Shown: in pieces, positions 39,213-48,281 of the stretch
Layout: each line of letters opens with the position of its first letter
How positions within the stretch are numbered: position 1 is the first letter of the stretch
Assembly: GCF_900095265.1 (NCBI RefSeq)
Contig: NZ_LT607653.1
Location: forward strand, 248,001 to 312,000
Direction of reading: 5' to 3'
Length of the DNA stretch: 64,000 nucleotides
Source of the DNA: Janthinobacterium sp. UMAB-56
Lineage (GTDB): Bacteria; Pseudomonadota; Gammaproteobacteria; Burkholderiales; Burkholderiaceae_D
The notes under the pieces: model-generated
The model's input: the letters and a program-made list of their open reading frames with translations, nothing else
Told to the model about the DNA's origin: nothing
The model's database searches: none
Translations under genes and position numbers: made by a program

Positions 39213-39278
39213 GCATGCTTCCAGGGGTAGGTGGGGAAGACGCTGCGGCTCGCTCGTGGCTGGCGCAGCGCGATGGTG

Positions 39279-39650
39279 CTACAGTTTAAACAGCAGGGCC
39301 GCGCCGCCCAGCACCAGCAGCGCGCAGGCGAGCGAGACGATGGCGGCCGCGCCCAGCAAGCGCCATTCGCGCGGCGTAAAGCCGGCCGGCCCGGTCGGCG
39401 ACGGCGCGGACAAGGTGGTTTCCGGTACCGGCTGGGGCATGGCCGACGCCGGCACTGCGGGCAAGCCGCCCGCCGCGCGCGCCTGCGCCGCGAGTGCCTG
39501 CGTGGCGGCGTCCAGCAAGGCCAGCTGGCGCTCGACGGTTTCCGCCAGCACCGCTTCGTTCAGCGCCACCAGGGCGAATATAGGATCGTTGACGTCGACC
39601 TTGATGCCCGTCTTGTCGAACACGTGCGTGCGCAGTTTGTGCTGGTCCAT
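39279..39650 (-). CDS. TraM-like conjugation accessory protein (IncP type), chromosomal
   Basis: Protein of 123 residues. The N-terminus TGIKVDVNDPIFALVALNEAVL is very like the RP4 TraM block around DDPIMILQTVNE. A coiled, alanine-rich middle follows, and the C-terminus is one membrane helix (LLGAAAIVSLACALLVLGGAALL). The ATG directly abuts the TAG of the TraL-like gene (TAG-ATG), so the two are translated together. In RP4 TraM is a transfer accessory protein of unclear mechanism. No relaxase, coupling protein or oriT is present here. Confidence 0.7.
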   Translation of the reverse strand: MDQHKLRTHVFDKTGIKVDVNDPIFALVALNEAVLAETVERQLALLDAATQALAAQARAAGGLPAVPASAMPQPVPETTLSAPSPTGPAGFTPREWRLLGAAAIVSLACALLVLGGAALLFKL

Positions 39651-40379
39651 CTACCATTGCACCTTGTCGAGTTGTTCGAAGATGTCGCGGTAGACGACCT
39701 TGATACGCTGCTTTTCCATGATGTTGAACTTGTCGTTCTGCAACACTTCCTGCATCGTCAGGCGCGCCGTGTTCATTTTCTTGACGTCCGCGCCGAAGGT
39801 GTCGGGATTGCGCTGGCTCAAGGTGATGCTGCCTTTCACGCGTGCGCGGTTGTCGGCATACGACTGCGATTCGACAAACTGCTTGCCGGACGCCGATTGC
39901 AACAGGCCGAAATGTTCGTTTTGCCACAGCACCAGCGGCACTTTCGTCGATTGCGCCGTCGCCACAAAGCCCGTGGCCGTGTCGTGCAGGGTGTCGCCGC
40001 CGCCGACGATGGTGTGGATATACACCTTGCGCCCCGATTCTTCCAGCAGCGAAAAACAGTCGTTTTCCAGCAGGTAGCCCATCAGCGGCGAAAAGGTGTT
40101 CGCACCATTGTCGATCACGCAGTTGCCGTCTGTGTCGAGGATGTCGATCATCAGCGCGTCAAAGCGTTTCGGGTCGATGTTGCGCGCATCCGTCATCACT
40201 GGCACATGCTTGACCTGCATCGCCTTGTAGCGCGAAAAAGTGGCGTTTTCCTGATCGGTGTCATAGCAGCGCAAAGGCGTGTCGTCCTTGCCGCCTAACC
40301 ATTGGGCCAGCAGGGTCGAGACGAGGGTCTTGCCGATGCCGCCCTTGCCCTGCAGGATGAAATGTACCGTGTTTTGCAT
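39651..40379 (-). CDS. TraL-like ParA/MinD-type ATPase (IncP type), chromosomal
   Basis: Protein of 242 residues. The deviant Walker A is LQGKGGIGKT (residues 9-18). It shares with RP4 TraL the order CYDTDQENATFSRYKAM, a DALMIDILDTDGNCVIDNGANTF block, VYIHTIVGGGDTLHDTATGF, and the closing NIMEKQRIKVVYRDIFEQLD. The ATG at 40379 is preferred because GGAG lies about 9 bases upstream. Family knowledge: ParA-type ATPases position protein or DNA complexes. With no transfer genes nearby, the role of this chromosomal copy is unknown. Confidence 0.82.
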   Translation of the reverse strand: MQNTVHFILQGKGGIGKTLVSTLLAQWLGGKDDTPLRCYDTDQENATFSRYKAMQVKHVPVMTDARNIDPKRFDALMIDILDTDGNCVIDNGANTFSPLMGYLLENDCFSLLEESGRKVYIHTIVGGGDTLHDTATGFVATAQSTKVPLVLWQNEHFGLLQSASGKQFVESQSYADNRARVKGSITLSQRNPDTFGADVKKMNTARLTMQEVLQNDKFNIMEKQRIKVVYRDIFEQLDKVQW

Positions 40380-40591
40380 TGCGACTACTCCAAGTTGTTG
40401 CGTCAGTGACAATCAAAGATCCGTGACAGCGGCGCGGGCGCCCGGCCAGGCCACGACTGGCATTTTTACCACAATCCTTTGCAAATATGCCATGCGGAAC
40501 AGCGAATCTGGTTATGATGTTAATCAGGATACCATTGATACAGAGCAAGTTTTGTGTGAAAAATCCACCCCAGAGTGTGAATGAGGACGCA

Positions 40592-42364
40592 GTGCCGATC
40601 TCCAGTCTCGATAAAGCCGACATAGACCGCCTGAATCAGCAAGCCCTGTCTTGCCTGGTCGGTAACCGCCGCCAGGCACGCCGGCTGGCGCAGATGGCGC
40701 TGGCGGCGGCGCAACGACAACAGTATGCGCGCGGCGGCGCGTATGCGGAACTTAATCATTGCTGGCTGGCGTATTACGCGGGCGAGGCCGAGCCTTCGTG
40801 CGAGCGCCTGGGCGCGTATTTCCAGCTCAGCGGCGACCTGGAAGGGGGCATGGAAGTGGCCGCCCTGCAGGGCGCGTATGCGAGCCGGCGCGGCGATTTT
40901 GCCGATGCCGAGCAGCATTTCCTGCAGGCGCGCAGCCAGGCCGCGCAGATCCCCGATTCCCTGCACAAGTTCATGTTGTACGCGCGCCTGGGCGTCGATG
41001 CCCTGAACCGTGGCGATACGCAGGACGGCCCGCGCAATTTCCTGCTGGCGCTCGACATCGCCGAACGTTTTGGCAGCCCTGCGCACCGGGTCAACAGCCT
41101 GTCGAACCTGGCCTCGTCGCAGCATGACCTGGGCAATGATGACGACGCCATTCCCCTGCTGGTCGAGGCGCTCGAGATCATCGGCACGCAAAAGCTCAAA
41201 TACCAGCAAACCATCGTCTCGGCCAACCTGGCCATGTGCCTGCTGGCCACGGGCAAGCCAGCCGAGGCGCTGGCGCTGGTCGAGCCGTTTTACGAATGGC
41301 CGGAAGAAGACCTGGCCGTGCGCGCCTTCTTGTTCTGCATTGCCGCCCACGCGGCCATCCTGCTGCAGCAGCCCGAGAGCGCCCTGCAACTTCTGTTGCG
41401 GGCGGAGGACTATGCGCGCCGCGGCCAGGACCTGGAAGAACAGATGCATGCGTGGCTGGTGCGCGGCAAGCTGGACTTGCATGCGGGCCAGACGGCGCAG
41501 GCGCTGGCTTCCCTGACGCAGGCGCACAGCCTGCTGAGCTGGACGCGCAATCCGTTTCACCAGCAGCAGATCTTGCGCGGACTGGCCGAGATCAATGCCC
41601 AGCTGGGCGAATGGCAGGCCGCGTATGGCTTTTTGCAGCAATACCAGGCCGCGTTCGAGGCCAGCAGCAAGTCGGCACGCGCCTCGCGTAGCCTGATGCG
41701 TCACCTGGAAAAGGAAATGCACAGCCTGAAGGCCGAGCGCGACAAGGCGCTGGAGCTGCAGGCGGCGCGCGAATCGGAAAACGTCAAGCTTGAACATCTG
41801 AACCGCGAACTGGCGCACCAGATCCTGCATGTCAATTCCTTGCAGGACAGCCTGAAGGAACAGGCCATGCGCGACCACCTGACGGGCCTGTACAACCGCC
41901 GCCATTTTGAAACTTGCCTCAATGCCATCCTGCACGAAGCCGATGCGGATGCGCCCGTGGCCATCGCCATCATCGACCTGGATTTCTTCAAACGCGTCAA
42001 CGACACTTACGGGCATAATTTTGGCGATGAAGTGCTGATCCAGTTCGCGCGCCTGGTGGAAGGCCAACTGCGCGGCAGCGACATGGTGTGCCGCTATGGC
42101 GGTGAGGAATTCTGTCTGCTGTTGCGCGAAGCCGACAGCGTCATCGCGGCGCACAAGATCGACGACATTGCCACGCGCTACCGTCAGTTGCTGATCCAGC
42201 AGGCGCCGCACAGCCTGTCAGGCTGCACCTTCTCGGCTGGCATCGCCGAATATCCGCGCCACGGCGCCGGCCGCCACGAATTGCTGATGCGCGCCGACAG
42301 CGCCCTGTACGCGGCCAAGCAGGCGGGCCGCGACCGCGCCTGCATCGCCGACGCTACTGGATAA
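40592..42364 (+). CDS. TPR-containing diguanylate cyclase
   Basis: About 590 residues, cytoplasmic. Residues 30-380 are TPR-like helical repeats (many AL/AA pairs, for example AEQHFLQARSQAAQI and DAIPLLVEALEIIG). A coiled coil follows (KEMHSLKAERDKALELQAARES). The C-terminal GGDEF domain starts MRDHLTGLYNRRHFE and has an intact active site RYGGEEFCLLL. It makes c-di-GMP. No I-site RxxD could be confirmed. The start is uncertain: the GTG at 40592 has GAGGA upstream; GTG 40577 and ATG 40487 are in frame. Divergent from the TraL-like gene. Confidence 0.86.
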   Translation: MPISSLDKADIDRLNQQALSCLVGNRRQARRLAQMALAAAQRQQYARGGAYAELNHCWLAYYAGEAEPSCERLGAYFQLSGDLEGGMEVAALQGAYASRRGDFADAEQHFLQARSQAAQIPDSLHKFMLYARLGVDALNRGDTQDGPRNFLLALDIAERFGSPAHRVNSLSNLASSQHDLGNDDDAIPLLVEALEIIGTQKLKYQQTIVSANLAMCLLATGKPAEALALVEPFYEWPEEDLAVRAFLFCIAAHAAILLQQPESALQLLLRAEDYARRGQDLEEQMHAWLVRGKLDLHAGQTAQALASLTQAHSLLSWTRNPFHQQQILRGLAEINAQLGEWQAAYGFLQQYQAAFEASSKSARASRSLMRHLEKEMHSLKAERDKALELQAARESENVKLEHLNRELAHQILHVNSLQDSLKEQAMRDHLTGLYNRRHFETCLNAILHEADADAPVAIAIIDLDFFKRVNDTYGHNFGDEVLIQFARLVEGQLRGSDMVCRYGGEEFCLLLREADSVIAAHKIDDIATRYRQLLIQQAPHSLSGCTFSAGIAEYPRHGAGRHELLMRADSALYAAKQAGRDRACIADATG

Positions 42365-42836
42365 AACGCAGCAGTTCCCGCAGGGCGTGCGCCACGGCCT
42401 GCTCGCGCACGGCCTGGCGGTCGCCCGCAAACACCCGCCGCTGCGTCTGGACGCGCCCGCCCATGGCCCAGCCGAAGCAGACGGTGCCGACGGGCTTGCC
42501 GGGCACGCCGCCCGTGGGTCCGGCAATGCCCGTGGTCGAGACGGCCACCTGGGCCTCGCTGTGGGCCAGGCTGCCTTGCGCCATGGCGGCGGCCACTTCT
42601 TCGCTGACGGCGCCGTGTGTAACGATCAGCTCGGCGGGCACGCCCAGCATGCCGGTCTTGGCTCCGTTGGAATAGGTGACGAAGCCGCGTTCGAACCAGG
42701 CGCTCGAGCCTGAGATATCCGTGACGGCCTGCGCCACGCCGCCGCCCGTGCACGATTCGGCCGTGGCCAGCAGCAGGCCCTTCGTCTGCAAGGCCAGGCC
42801 GACGGCGGTGGAGAGTGGGGTGAGTTCTTTGCTCAT
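42354..42836 (-). CDS. pncC: Nicotinamide-nucleotide amidohydrolase (CinA C-terminal family)
   Basis: Recycles NMN to nicotinate mononucleotide for NAD salvage, 160 residues. Signature blocks are LLLATAESCTGGGVAQAVTDISGSS (catalytic serine region), GFVTYSNGAKTGMLGV, and VSTTGIAGPTGG. AGGAG lies 7 bases before the ATG at 42836. It is the stand-alone amidase without the N-terminal CinA domain. Its end overlaps the convergent cyclase gene by 11 bases. Confidence 0.93.
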   Translation of the reverse strand: MSKELTPLSTAVGLALQTKGLLLATAESCTGGGVAQAVTDISGSSAWFERGFVTYSNGAKTGMLGVPAELIVTHGAVSEEVAAAMAQGSLAHSEAQVAVSTTGIAGPTGGVPGKPVGTVCFGWAMGGRVQTQRRVFAGDRQAVREQAVAHALRELLRFIQ

Positions 42837-43059
42837 GGATGACTCCTGCATGCGGTGAAAATGGTGGCAAGACTGTAGCATGGCCAACGGTAAAAGAAAC
42901 TTTCCCCGGTCACAGCGAAAATGCGTACACTCTTTTATGCATTTGCTACCATTCCGGGCCGGCAGGCGGGTTGCCGCTGCGCCACCCTGGTGCGCATCGC
43001 CCGAACAGGCACGCGGCATGGTGCCGCGCCTTCGTATGCATTATCTTTACTCGGTTGTC

Positions 43060-43674
43060 ATGGTAATTCTGAACTGGACCTGGTGGCATCATCCTGGCCC
43101 GCTGCGCCGCCCTGTGCGCGGCCGCCGCCGCTCCCTTCGCTGGGGCTGGCTATTGCTGTTCCTGGGCGTGCTGTGCGTCGATACGCGGGCGCAGGTGCCG
43201 GGGGAGCTGGAACGTCAGGTCAAGGCCGCGTATCTGTACAAATTTGCCGGCTATGTCGAATGGCCAGACGGCAGCTTCGCCCGGCCCGATTCTCCGCTGG
43301 TGATCGGCGTGGCGGGCGCCGATGCGCTGGCCGAGCAGCTCGAACAGAGCGTTGCCGGGCACAGCGTCAATGGCCGCGCCGTGCAGGTGAAAAAAGTGCG
43401 CCGCGGCGAAGCGCTGGCCGGGCTGCACGTGCTGTACCTGGGCGCGCTGGAGAAAACGGCGCTGCAAGAGATGCTGGCCGCCAGCCGTGGCCTGGCGTTG
43501 TTGACGGTATCTGATTCGGATGAGATCTACGCGATGGGCAGCATGATCAATTTTGTGATGGCCGAGGACAAGGTGCGCTTCGACGTGGCCCTGAAACCGG
43601 TGGCGCAGGCGCATATCCGCATCAGTGCGCGCATGTTGCTGGCCGCCTATCGCGTGCAGACGGGGGGCGCCTAG
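43060..43674 (+). CDS. YfiR-family periplasmic protein
   Basis: Protein of about 204 residues. A hydrophobic leader (LRWGWLLLFLGVLCVDTRAQ) precedes the mature part. The YfiR hallmark VKAAYLYKFAGYVEWP comes right after it, then LVIGVAGADALAEQL, LHVLYLG, LALLTVSDSDEIYAMGSMINFVMAEDKVRFDV, and the closing ISARMLLAAYRV. YfiR proteins bind and restrain a membrane c-di-GMP enzyme. Here the partner is probably the hybrid kinase whose ATG follows the stop directly. Starts at 43036 or 42880 are possible; I chose the ATG at 43060. Confidence 0.87.
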   Translation: MVILNWTWWHHPGPLRRPVRGRRRSLRWGWLLLFLGVLCVDTRAQVPGELERQVKAAYLYKFAGYVEWPDGSFARPDSPLVIGVAGADALAEQLEQSVAGHSVNGRAVQVKKVRRGEALAGLHVLYLGALEKTALQEMLAASRGLALLTVSDSDEIYAMGSMINFVMAEDKVRFDVALKPVAQAHIRISARMLLAAYRVQTGGA

Positions 43675-45705
43675 ATGATCAGATTGCGCTCCATCCGCCA
43701 CAAACTGATGTCGGTGGTCTTGCTGACCACCCTGGTGGCGCTCGTCATTTCTCTGGGCACCATCGTCGCCTACGACTTGCGCGCCTACCACCGTAACCTG
43801 GTGGCCGATATCAGTACCCAGGCCGAGTTGCTGGGACACATGAGTTCCGCCGCTTTGGCCTTCGACGACGAGCGCCTGGCGCTGGAAAACCTCAACCTGA
43901 TGCGCATCCGCCCGCGCGTGTCGGCCGGCGCCCTGTACAAGGCCGACGGCAGCCTGTTTGCCAGCTACCGCGCGAATGAACATGTGGGCGAGCTGCCGGC
44001 GAAGGTGGGCAAGGAAGGCGCAAGCATCCAGGGCAGCTCGGTGGAACTGTTCAAGCCCATCGTCGACAATGGCGAACTGCTGGGCACAGTGTATTTGCGC
44101 GCCGATTATGAGCTGGCTGGCCGCACGGCCGATTACCTGGCCATCGCGCTGGGCGTGACGGTGCTGGCGCTGCTGGTGGCCTTGCTGCTGTTGCGCCGTC
44201 TCGACTTCGTCATCACGCAGCCCATTCTCGATATCGCCGACGTGGCGCGTGAAGTGATCGAGACGGGCGACTACTCGCGCCGCGCGCGCAAGCTCAGCGT
44301 TGACGAAGTGGCGCAGCTGGTCGATTCCTTCAACAAGATGCTGGCCGAGATCGAGCAGCGCACGCATGCGCTGGAGCGTTCGAACGGCGAGCTGGCGCGC
44401 GAAGGCGAGCAGCGCACCCAGGCGCAGCAGGAAGTCATGCGCCTGAACCAGGAACTGGAAGTGCGCGTGCACGAGCGTACCATGCAGCTGGAAATGACGA
44501 ACGGCGAACTGGCCATGGCAATGGAAGAGGCGCGCAGCGCCAACTATGCCAAGTCGGCCTTCCTGTCGTCGATGAGCCATGAATTGCGCACGCCGCTCAA
44601 CGCCATTCTCGGCTTCGCGCAAATCCTCAGTTCCGACCGCCTGCCGTCGACCCTGGAGCAAAAGAAGGAGTTCGCCGGCCATATCCTGAAATCGGGGCGC
44701 CATTTGCTGACCTTGATCAATGAAATCCTCGACCTGGCCAAGGTGGAATCGGGCACGGTCAGCCTGTCGCTGGAACCGGTGGGCCTGGACGCCATCTTGC
44801 AGGAATGCCGCGACATGATCGCGCCGCTGGCCAGCCAGCGCGGCATCGGCATGGACTTCCCCGATACCTGCCCGCTGAACGTGCTGGCCGACCGCACGCG
44901 CCTCAAGCAGATCTTGTTGAACCTGCTGTCGAATGCGCTCAAGTACAACTGCGAGCGGGGACACGTGGCCATCGCTTGCGTCCAGCAGGCGGGTGGCAGG
45001 GTACGCATCAGCGTGCGCGACACGGGCGTGGGCCTCAACGGCGAACAGGTGGCGCTGCTGTTCCAGCCCTTCAACCGGCTGGGGCAGGAGGGTGGCACGG
45101 AAGAGGGCAGCGGCATCGGCCTGGTGGTCACCAAGCGCCTGGTGGAGCTGATGGATGGCAGCATCGGCGTCTCCAGCGCGCCCGGTGAAGGCAGCACCTT
45201 CTGGATCGAGCTGCGCGTGGTCGATGCCTTGCCCGCGCCGGCCCCCCCTGCCTTGCCGCGGCCGGACCTGGCCGGGGCGCTGCTTGAGCACAGCGCCCCC
45301 GTGACCTTGCTGTACGTGGAAGACAATCCCGCCAACCTGACCCTGGTCGAGGAAATCGTGCGCTACTGTCCGCAATTGCAGTTGCTGACGGCAACGGATG
45401 GCCGCCTGGGCGTGGCAATGGCGCGCACGCATTTGCCGCAGCTGATACTGATGGACATCAACCTGCCGAACGTGAATGGCACGGAGGCCCTGAAAATGCT
45501 GCGCGCCGATCCGCGCACGGCGCACATCCCCGTCATCGCCCTGACAGCCAACGCCATGCCAGGCGACGTGGAGCGCAGCATGGCGCTGGGCTTTTACCGC
45601 TATCTGACCAAGCCGATCAACCTCGACGAATTTACCGAAGCGATCAACAGCACCCTGGCCTATGTAGCGCAGCAGCGCCGGCAGAAGGGAACAGGCGCAC
45701 CATGA
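43675..45705 (+). CDS. CHASE8-type hybrid sensor histidine kinase
   Basis: Membrane kinase of 676 residues. TM1 is LMSVVLLTTLVALVISLGTIVAYDL; the periplasmic CHASE8-like sensor follows (about 35-145); TM2 is LAIALGVTVLALLVALLLL. Then HAMP, a coiled coil (about 220-285), HisKA with SSMSHELRTPLNAILGF (H near 301), an ATPase domain (LLNLLSNALKYN, VRDTGVGL, GSGIGLVVTKRL), and a C-terminal receiver (LLYVEDNPANL, D near 593 in LILMDINLP). CHASE8 is the domain found in YfiN, which matches the YfiR-like gene immediately upstream. Confidence 0.9.
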   Translation: MIRLRSIRHKLMSVVLLTTLVALVISLGTIVAYDLRAYHRNLVADISTQAELLGHMSSAALAFDDERLALENLNLMRIRPRVSAGALYKADGSLFASYRANEHVGELPAKVGKEGASIQGSSVELFKPIVDNGELLGTVYLRADYELAGRTADYLAIALGVTVLALLVALLLLRRLDFVITQPILDIADVAREVIETGDYSRRARKLSVDEVAQLVDSFNKMLAEIEQRTHALERSNGELAREGEQRTQAQQEVMRLNQELEVRVHERTMQLEMTNGELAMAMEEARSANYAKSAFLSSMSHELRTPLNAILGFAQILSSDRLPSTLEQKKEFAGHILKSGRHLLTLINEILDLAKVESGTVSLSLEPVGLDAILQECRDMIAPLASQRGIGMDFPDTCPLNVLADRTRLKQILLNLLSNALKYNCERGHVAIACVQQAGGRVRISVRDTGVGLNGEQVALLFQPFNRLGQEGGTEEGSGIGLVVTKRLVELMDGSIGVSSAPGEGSTFWIELRVVDALPAPAPPALPRPDLAGALLEHSAPVTLLYVEDNPANLTLVEEIVRYCPQLQLLTATDGRLGVAMARTHLPQLILMDINLPNVNGTEALKMLRADPRTAHIPVIALTANAMPGDVERSMALGFYRYLTKPINLDEFTEAINSTLAYVAQQRRQKGTGAP

Positions 45706-48278
45706 GCAGCCAGGCCGATATCTATGCGGCGAAAATTCTCATCGTCGACGACCAGGACGTCAATTTGCGCCTGCTCGAGCATTTGCTGGTCAGCGGCGGC
45801 TACACGGCCACCAGCAGTACCCTCGACGCGCGCGCCGTGGCCGGCCTGCACCAGCGCCACCAATTCGACTTGATCATCCTCGACCTGGTGATGCCCGGCA
45901 TGAGCGGCTTCGACGTGATGGAGGCCCTGCGCCCGCTGGAACTGGAAGGCTATCTGCCCGTGCTGGTGATCGCGGCCGACCCGGATGCCAAGCTGGCGGC
46001 GCTGGAAGCGGGCGCGCGCGACTTCATCAGCAAGCCCTTCGACGCGCTCGAGGTGCTCACGCGCATCCGCAACATGCTCGAAGTGCGCCTGCTGCACCGC
46101 GCCGCGCGCCACTACAACACGCTGCTCGAACGCACGGTGGGCCAGCGCACGGCCGAACTGCAGCGCTTTCGCGGCGCCATGGACGCCACCACCGACGCCA
46201 TCTTTCTCGTTGACGTGCTGGGTATGACCCTGGTCGACGTCAACGACGGCGCTTGCCGCCTGCTTGGCTACGCGCGCGGCGAACTGCTGGCGCTGGCGCC
46301 CGGCACCTTGCTGCCATCGCCGCCAGCCCCGCCGCTGGCCGCGCTGTCGGGTGGTCCGTCCCACCTGGCCGCGGATGTGACGGAATGCGAACTGGTGCGG
46401 CGCGACCAGGCAGTGGTCCCCGTGGAACTGGGCTGGCACTGGTATGTGCAAGCACCCGTGGCGGGCGGGCAGGCCACGGAGGGGCTGCTGCTGATCGCCG
46501 TGGCGCGCGACATCAGCGAGCGCCGCCAGGCGCAGGAGCGCCTGAAGCACCTGGCCCACTACGATGGCTTGACGGGACTGCCGAACCGCAGCCTGTTCTA
46601 CCAGACCCTGGCCCAGGCCGTCGAACTGGCGCAGGAAAAAAGCTGGCGCATCGTGGTGCTGTTCATCGCGCTGGACCGTTTTAAAAGCATCAACGACACC
46701 CTGGGTGCGGCGCTGGGCGATGAATTGCTGCGCCAGTTCAGCAACCGCCTGGTCGAATGCGTGCGCCTGCGCGACACGGTAGGGCGCCTGGGCAACGACG
46801 AATTCGCGCTCATACTCACCATGAGCCGCAACCAGCAGGAAGCCGTGGCGGTGGCCAACCAGGTGCGCGAAGCCTTGCGCGCGCCGTTCGACTTGCGCGG
46901 CCACGCGGCCACCCTGACGGCCAGCATCGGCATCGCCATGTATCCGGACGATGCCACCGACCCGGAAACGCTCATTAAATACGCGAATACGGCCATGGGC
47001 GGCGCCAAGCTGGCGGGCCGCGACGGCTACCGCTTTTTCACGGCCGGCATGAACGTGCAGGTGCTGGCGCGCCTGGACCTGGAGCTGGCGCTGCGCCATG
47101 CGCTCGAACACGAGCAATTCATCCTGTATTACCAGCCCAAGGTGGATTTGCGCACGGGCCGCATCAGCGGCGTGGAAGCGCTGCTGCGCTGGCGCCGTCC
47201 CGGCTATGGCCTGGTGGCGCCGGCCGAATTCGTGCCGGTGCTGGAAGACACGGGCCTGATCGTGCGCGTGGGCGCCTGGGCGATCGAGGCCGTCTGCCGG
47301 CAGATCGCCGAGTGGCGCGACAGCGAAGTGGGGCCGGTGCACGTGGCCGTGAATGTGTCGAGCCGCCAGTTTGCCGAAGGCGACCTGGAGGGCGAGGTGA
47401 CGCGCGCGCTGGCGCAGCATGGCGTGGCGCCGGAATTGCTGGAACTGGAATTGACGGAAACGGCGCTGATGTCGAATGCCGAGCGCACCATCGTCGTGCT
47501 GGGCAAGCTGAAAAAAATTGGCGTGAAGGTGGCCATCGACGATTTCGGCACCGGTTACTCCAGCCTCGCCTACCTGCAGCGCTTCCCCATCGACAAGCTG
47601 AAGATCGACATCGCCTTCGTGCGCAACATCACCAGCAACCCGAATGACGCGGCTATCGCGCTGGCCATCGTCAGCATGGCGCACAGCCTGAAATTGAGCG
47701 TGGTGGCCGAGGGCGTGGAATCGCGCCCGCAGCTCGAATACCTGCGGCGCAACCGCTGCGATGAAATCCAGGGCTTTTATTTCAGCCGCGCCCTGCCGGC
47801 GCTGGAGCTGGGGCAGATGATCGTCGCCGGTGCCGGCCTGCCGCCCGGCCACGACCCGGCCGCGCAGCCGGCGCAGACCCTGCTCATCGTTGACGACGAC
47901 GTCAATGTGCTGTCGTCCCTGCACCGATTGTTCCGTCCAGAGGGCTACCACATCCTCACGGCCAGCACGCCGGCCGAAGGCTTCGAGATGCTGGCGCTGC
48001 ACCGGGTGCACGTCATCGTCTGCGACCAGCGCATGCCCAGCATGAGCGGCACGGAATTCTTGAGCAAAGTAAAAGAGCTGTACCCGGAAACCATCCGCAT
48101 CATCCTGTCCGGCTACACGGGCCTCGAAGCCGTGCTCGACTCGATCAACCGGGGCGCCATCTACCGTTTTTATACGAAACCGTGGGATGACACCCAGTTG
48201 CGCGACAACATCCGCCTGGCCTTCCAGCATTACTGGATGGTGAACCAGCCAGGGCTGGCGCGCGTGGCGGTGCGGTAG
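45702..48278 (+). CDS. REC-PAS-GGDEF(GNDEF)-EAL-REC c-di-GMP phosphodiesterase
   Basis: Cytoplasmic protein of 858 residues. REC1 covers about 10-125 (D61 in LIILDLVMPG), PAS about 155-285, GGDEF about 290-450, EAL about 465-715, and REC2 about 725-850 (D775 in VCDQRMPSMSG, ending YRFYTKPWDD). The GGDEF active site reads RLGNDEF, so cyclase activity is doubtful. The EAL side looks complete: VEALLRWR, NVSSRQF, LTETALM, IDDFGTGYSS, LKIDIAFV, VAEGVES. It should therefore degrade c-di-GMP under dual phosphorylation input. Its ATG overlaps the kinase stop by 4 bases. Confidence 0.92.
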   Translation: MSSQADIYAAKILIVDDQDVNLRLLEHLLVSGGYTATSSTLDARAVAGLHQRHQFDLIILDLVMPGMSGFDVMEALRPLELEGYLPVLVIAADPDAKLAALEAGARDFISKPFDALEVLTRIRNMLEVRLLHRAARHYNTLLERTVGQRTAELQRFRGAMDATTDAIFLVDVLGMTLVDVNDGACRLLGYARGELLALAPGTLLPSPPAPPLAALSGGPSHLAADVTECELVRRDQAVVPVELGWHWYVQAPVAGGQATEGLLLIAVARDISERRQAQERLKHLAHYDGLTGLPNRSLFYQTLAQAVELAQEKSWRIVVLFIALDRFKSINDTLGAALGDELLRQFSNRLVECVRLRDTVGRLGNDEFALILTMSRNQQEAVAVANQVREALRAPFDLRGHAATLTASIGIAMYPDDATDPETLIKYANTAMGGAKLAGRDGYRFFTAGMNVQVLARLDLELALRHALEHEQFILYYQPKVDLRTGRISGVEALLRWRRPGYGLVAPAEFVPVLEDTGLIVRVGAWAIEAVCRQIAEWRDSEVGPVHVAVNVSSRQFAEGDLEGEVTRALAQHGVAPELLELELTETALMSNAERTIVVLGKLKKIGVKVAIDDFGTGYSSLAYLQRFPIDKLKIDIAFVRNITSNPNDAAIALAIVSMAHSLKLSVVAEGVESRPQLEYLRRNRCDEIQGFYFSRALPALELGQMIVAGAGLPPGHDPAAQPAQTLLIVDDDVNVLSSLHRLFRPEGYHILTASTPAEGFEMLALHRVHVIVCDQRMPSMSGTEFLSKVKELYPETIRIILSGYTGLEAVLDSINRGAIYRFYTKPWDDTQLRDNIRLAFQHYWMVNQPGLARVAVR

Positions 48279-48281
48279 ACC

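Noticed and set aside
43150..45525. Leftward open frame of 791 codons opposite the YfiR and kinase genes
   Set aside because: Antisense shadow, His/Gln-rich noise.
45660..48230. Leftward open frame of 856 codons opposite the REC-PAS-GGDEF-EAL-REC gene
   Set aside because: Antisense shadow; the forward strand has clear domains and operon overlaps.
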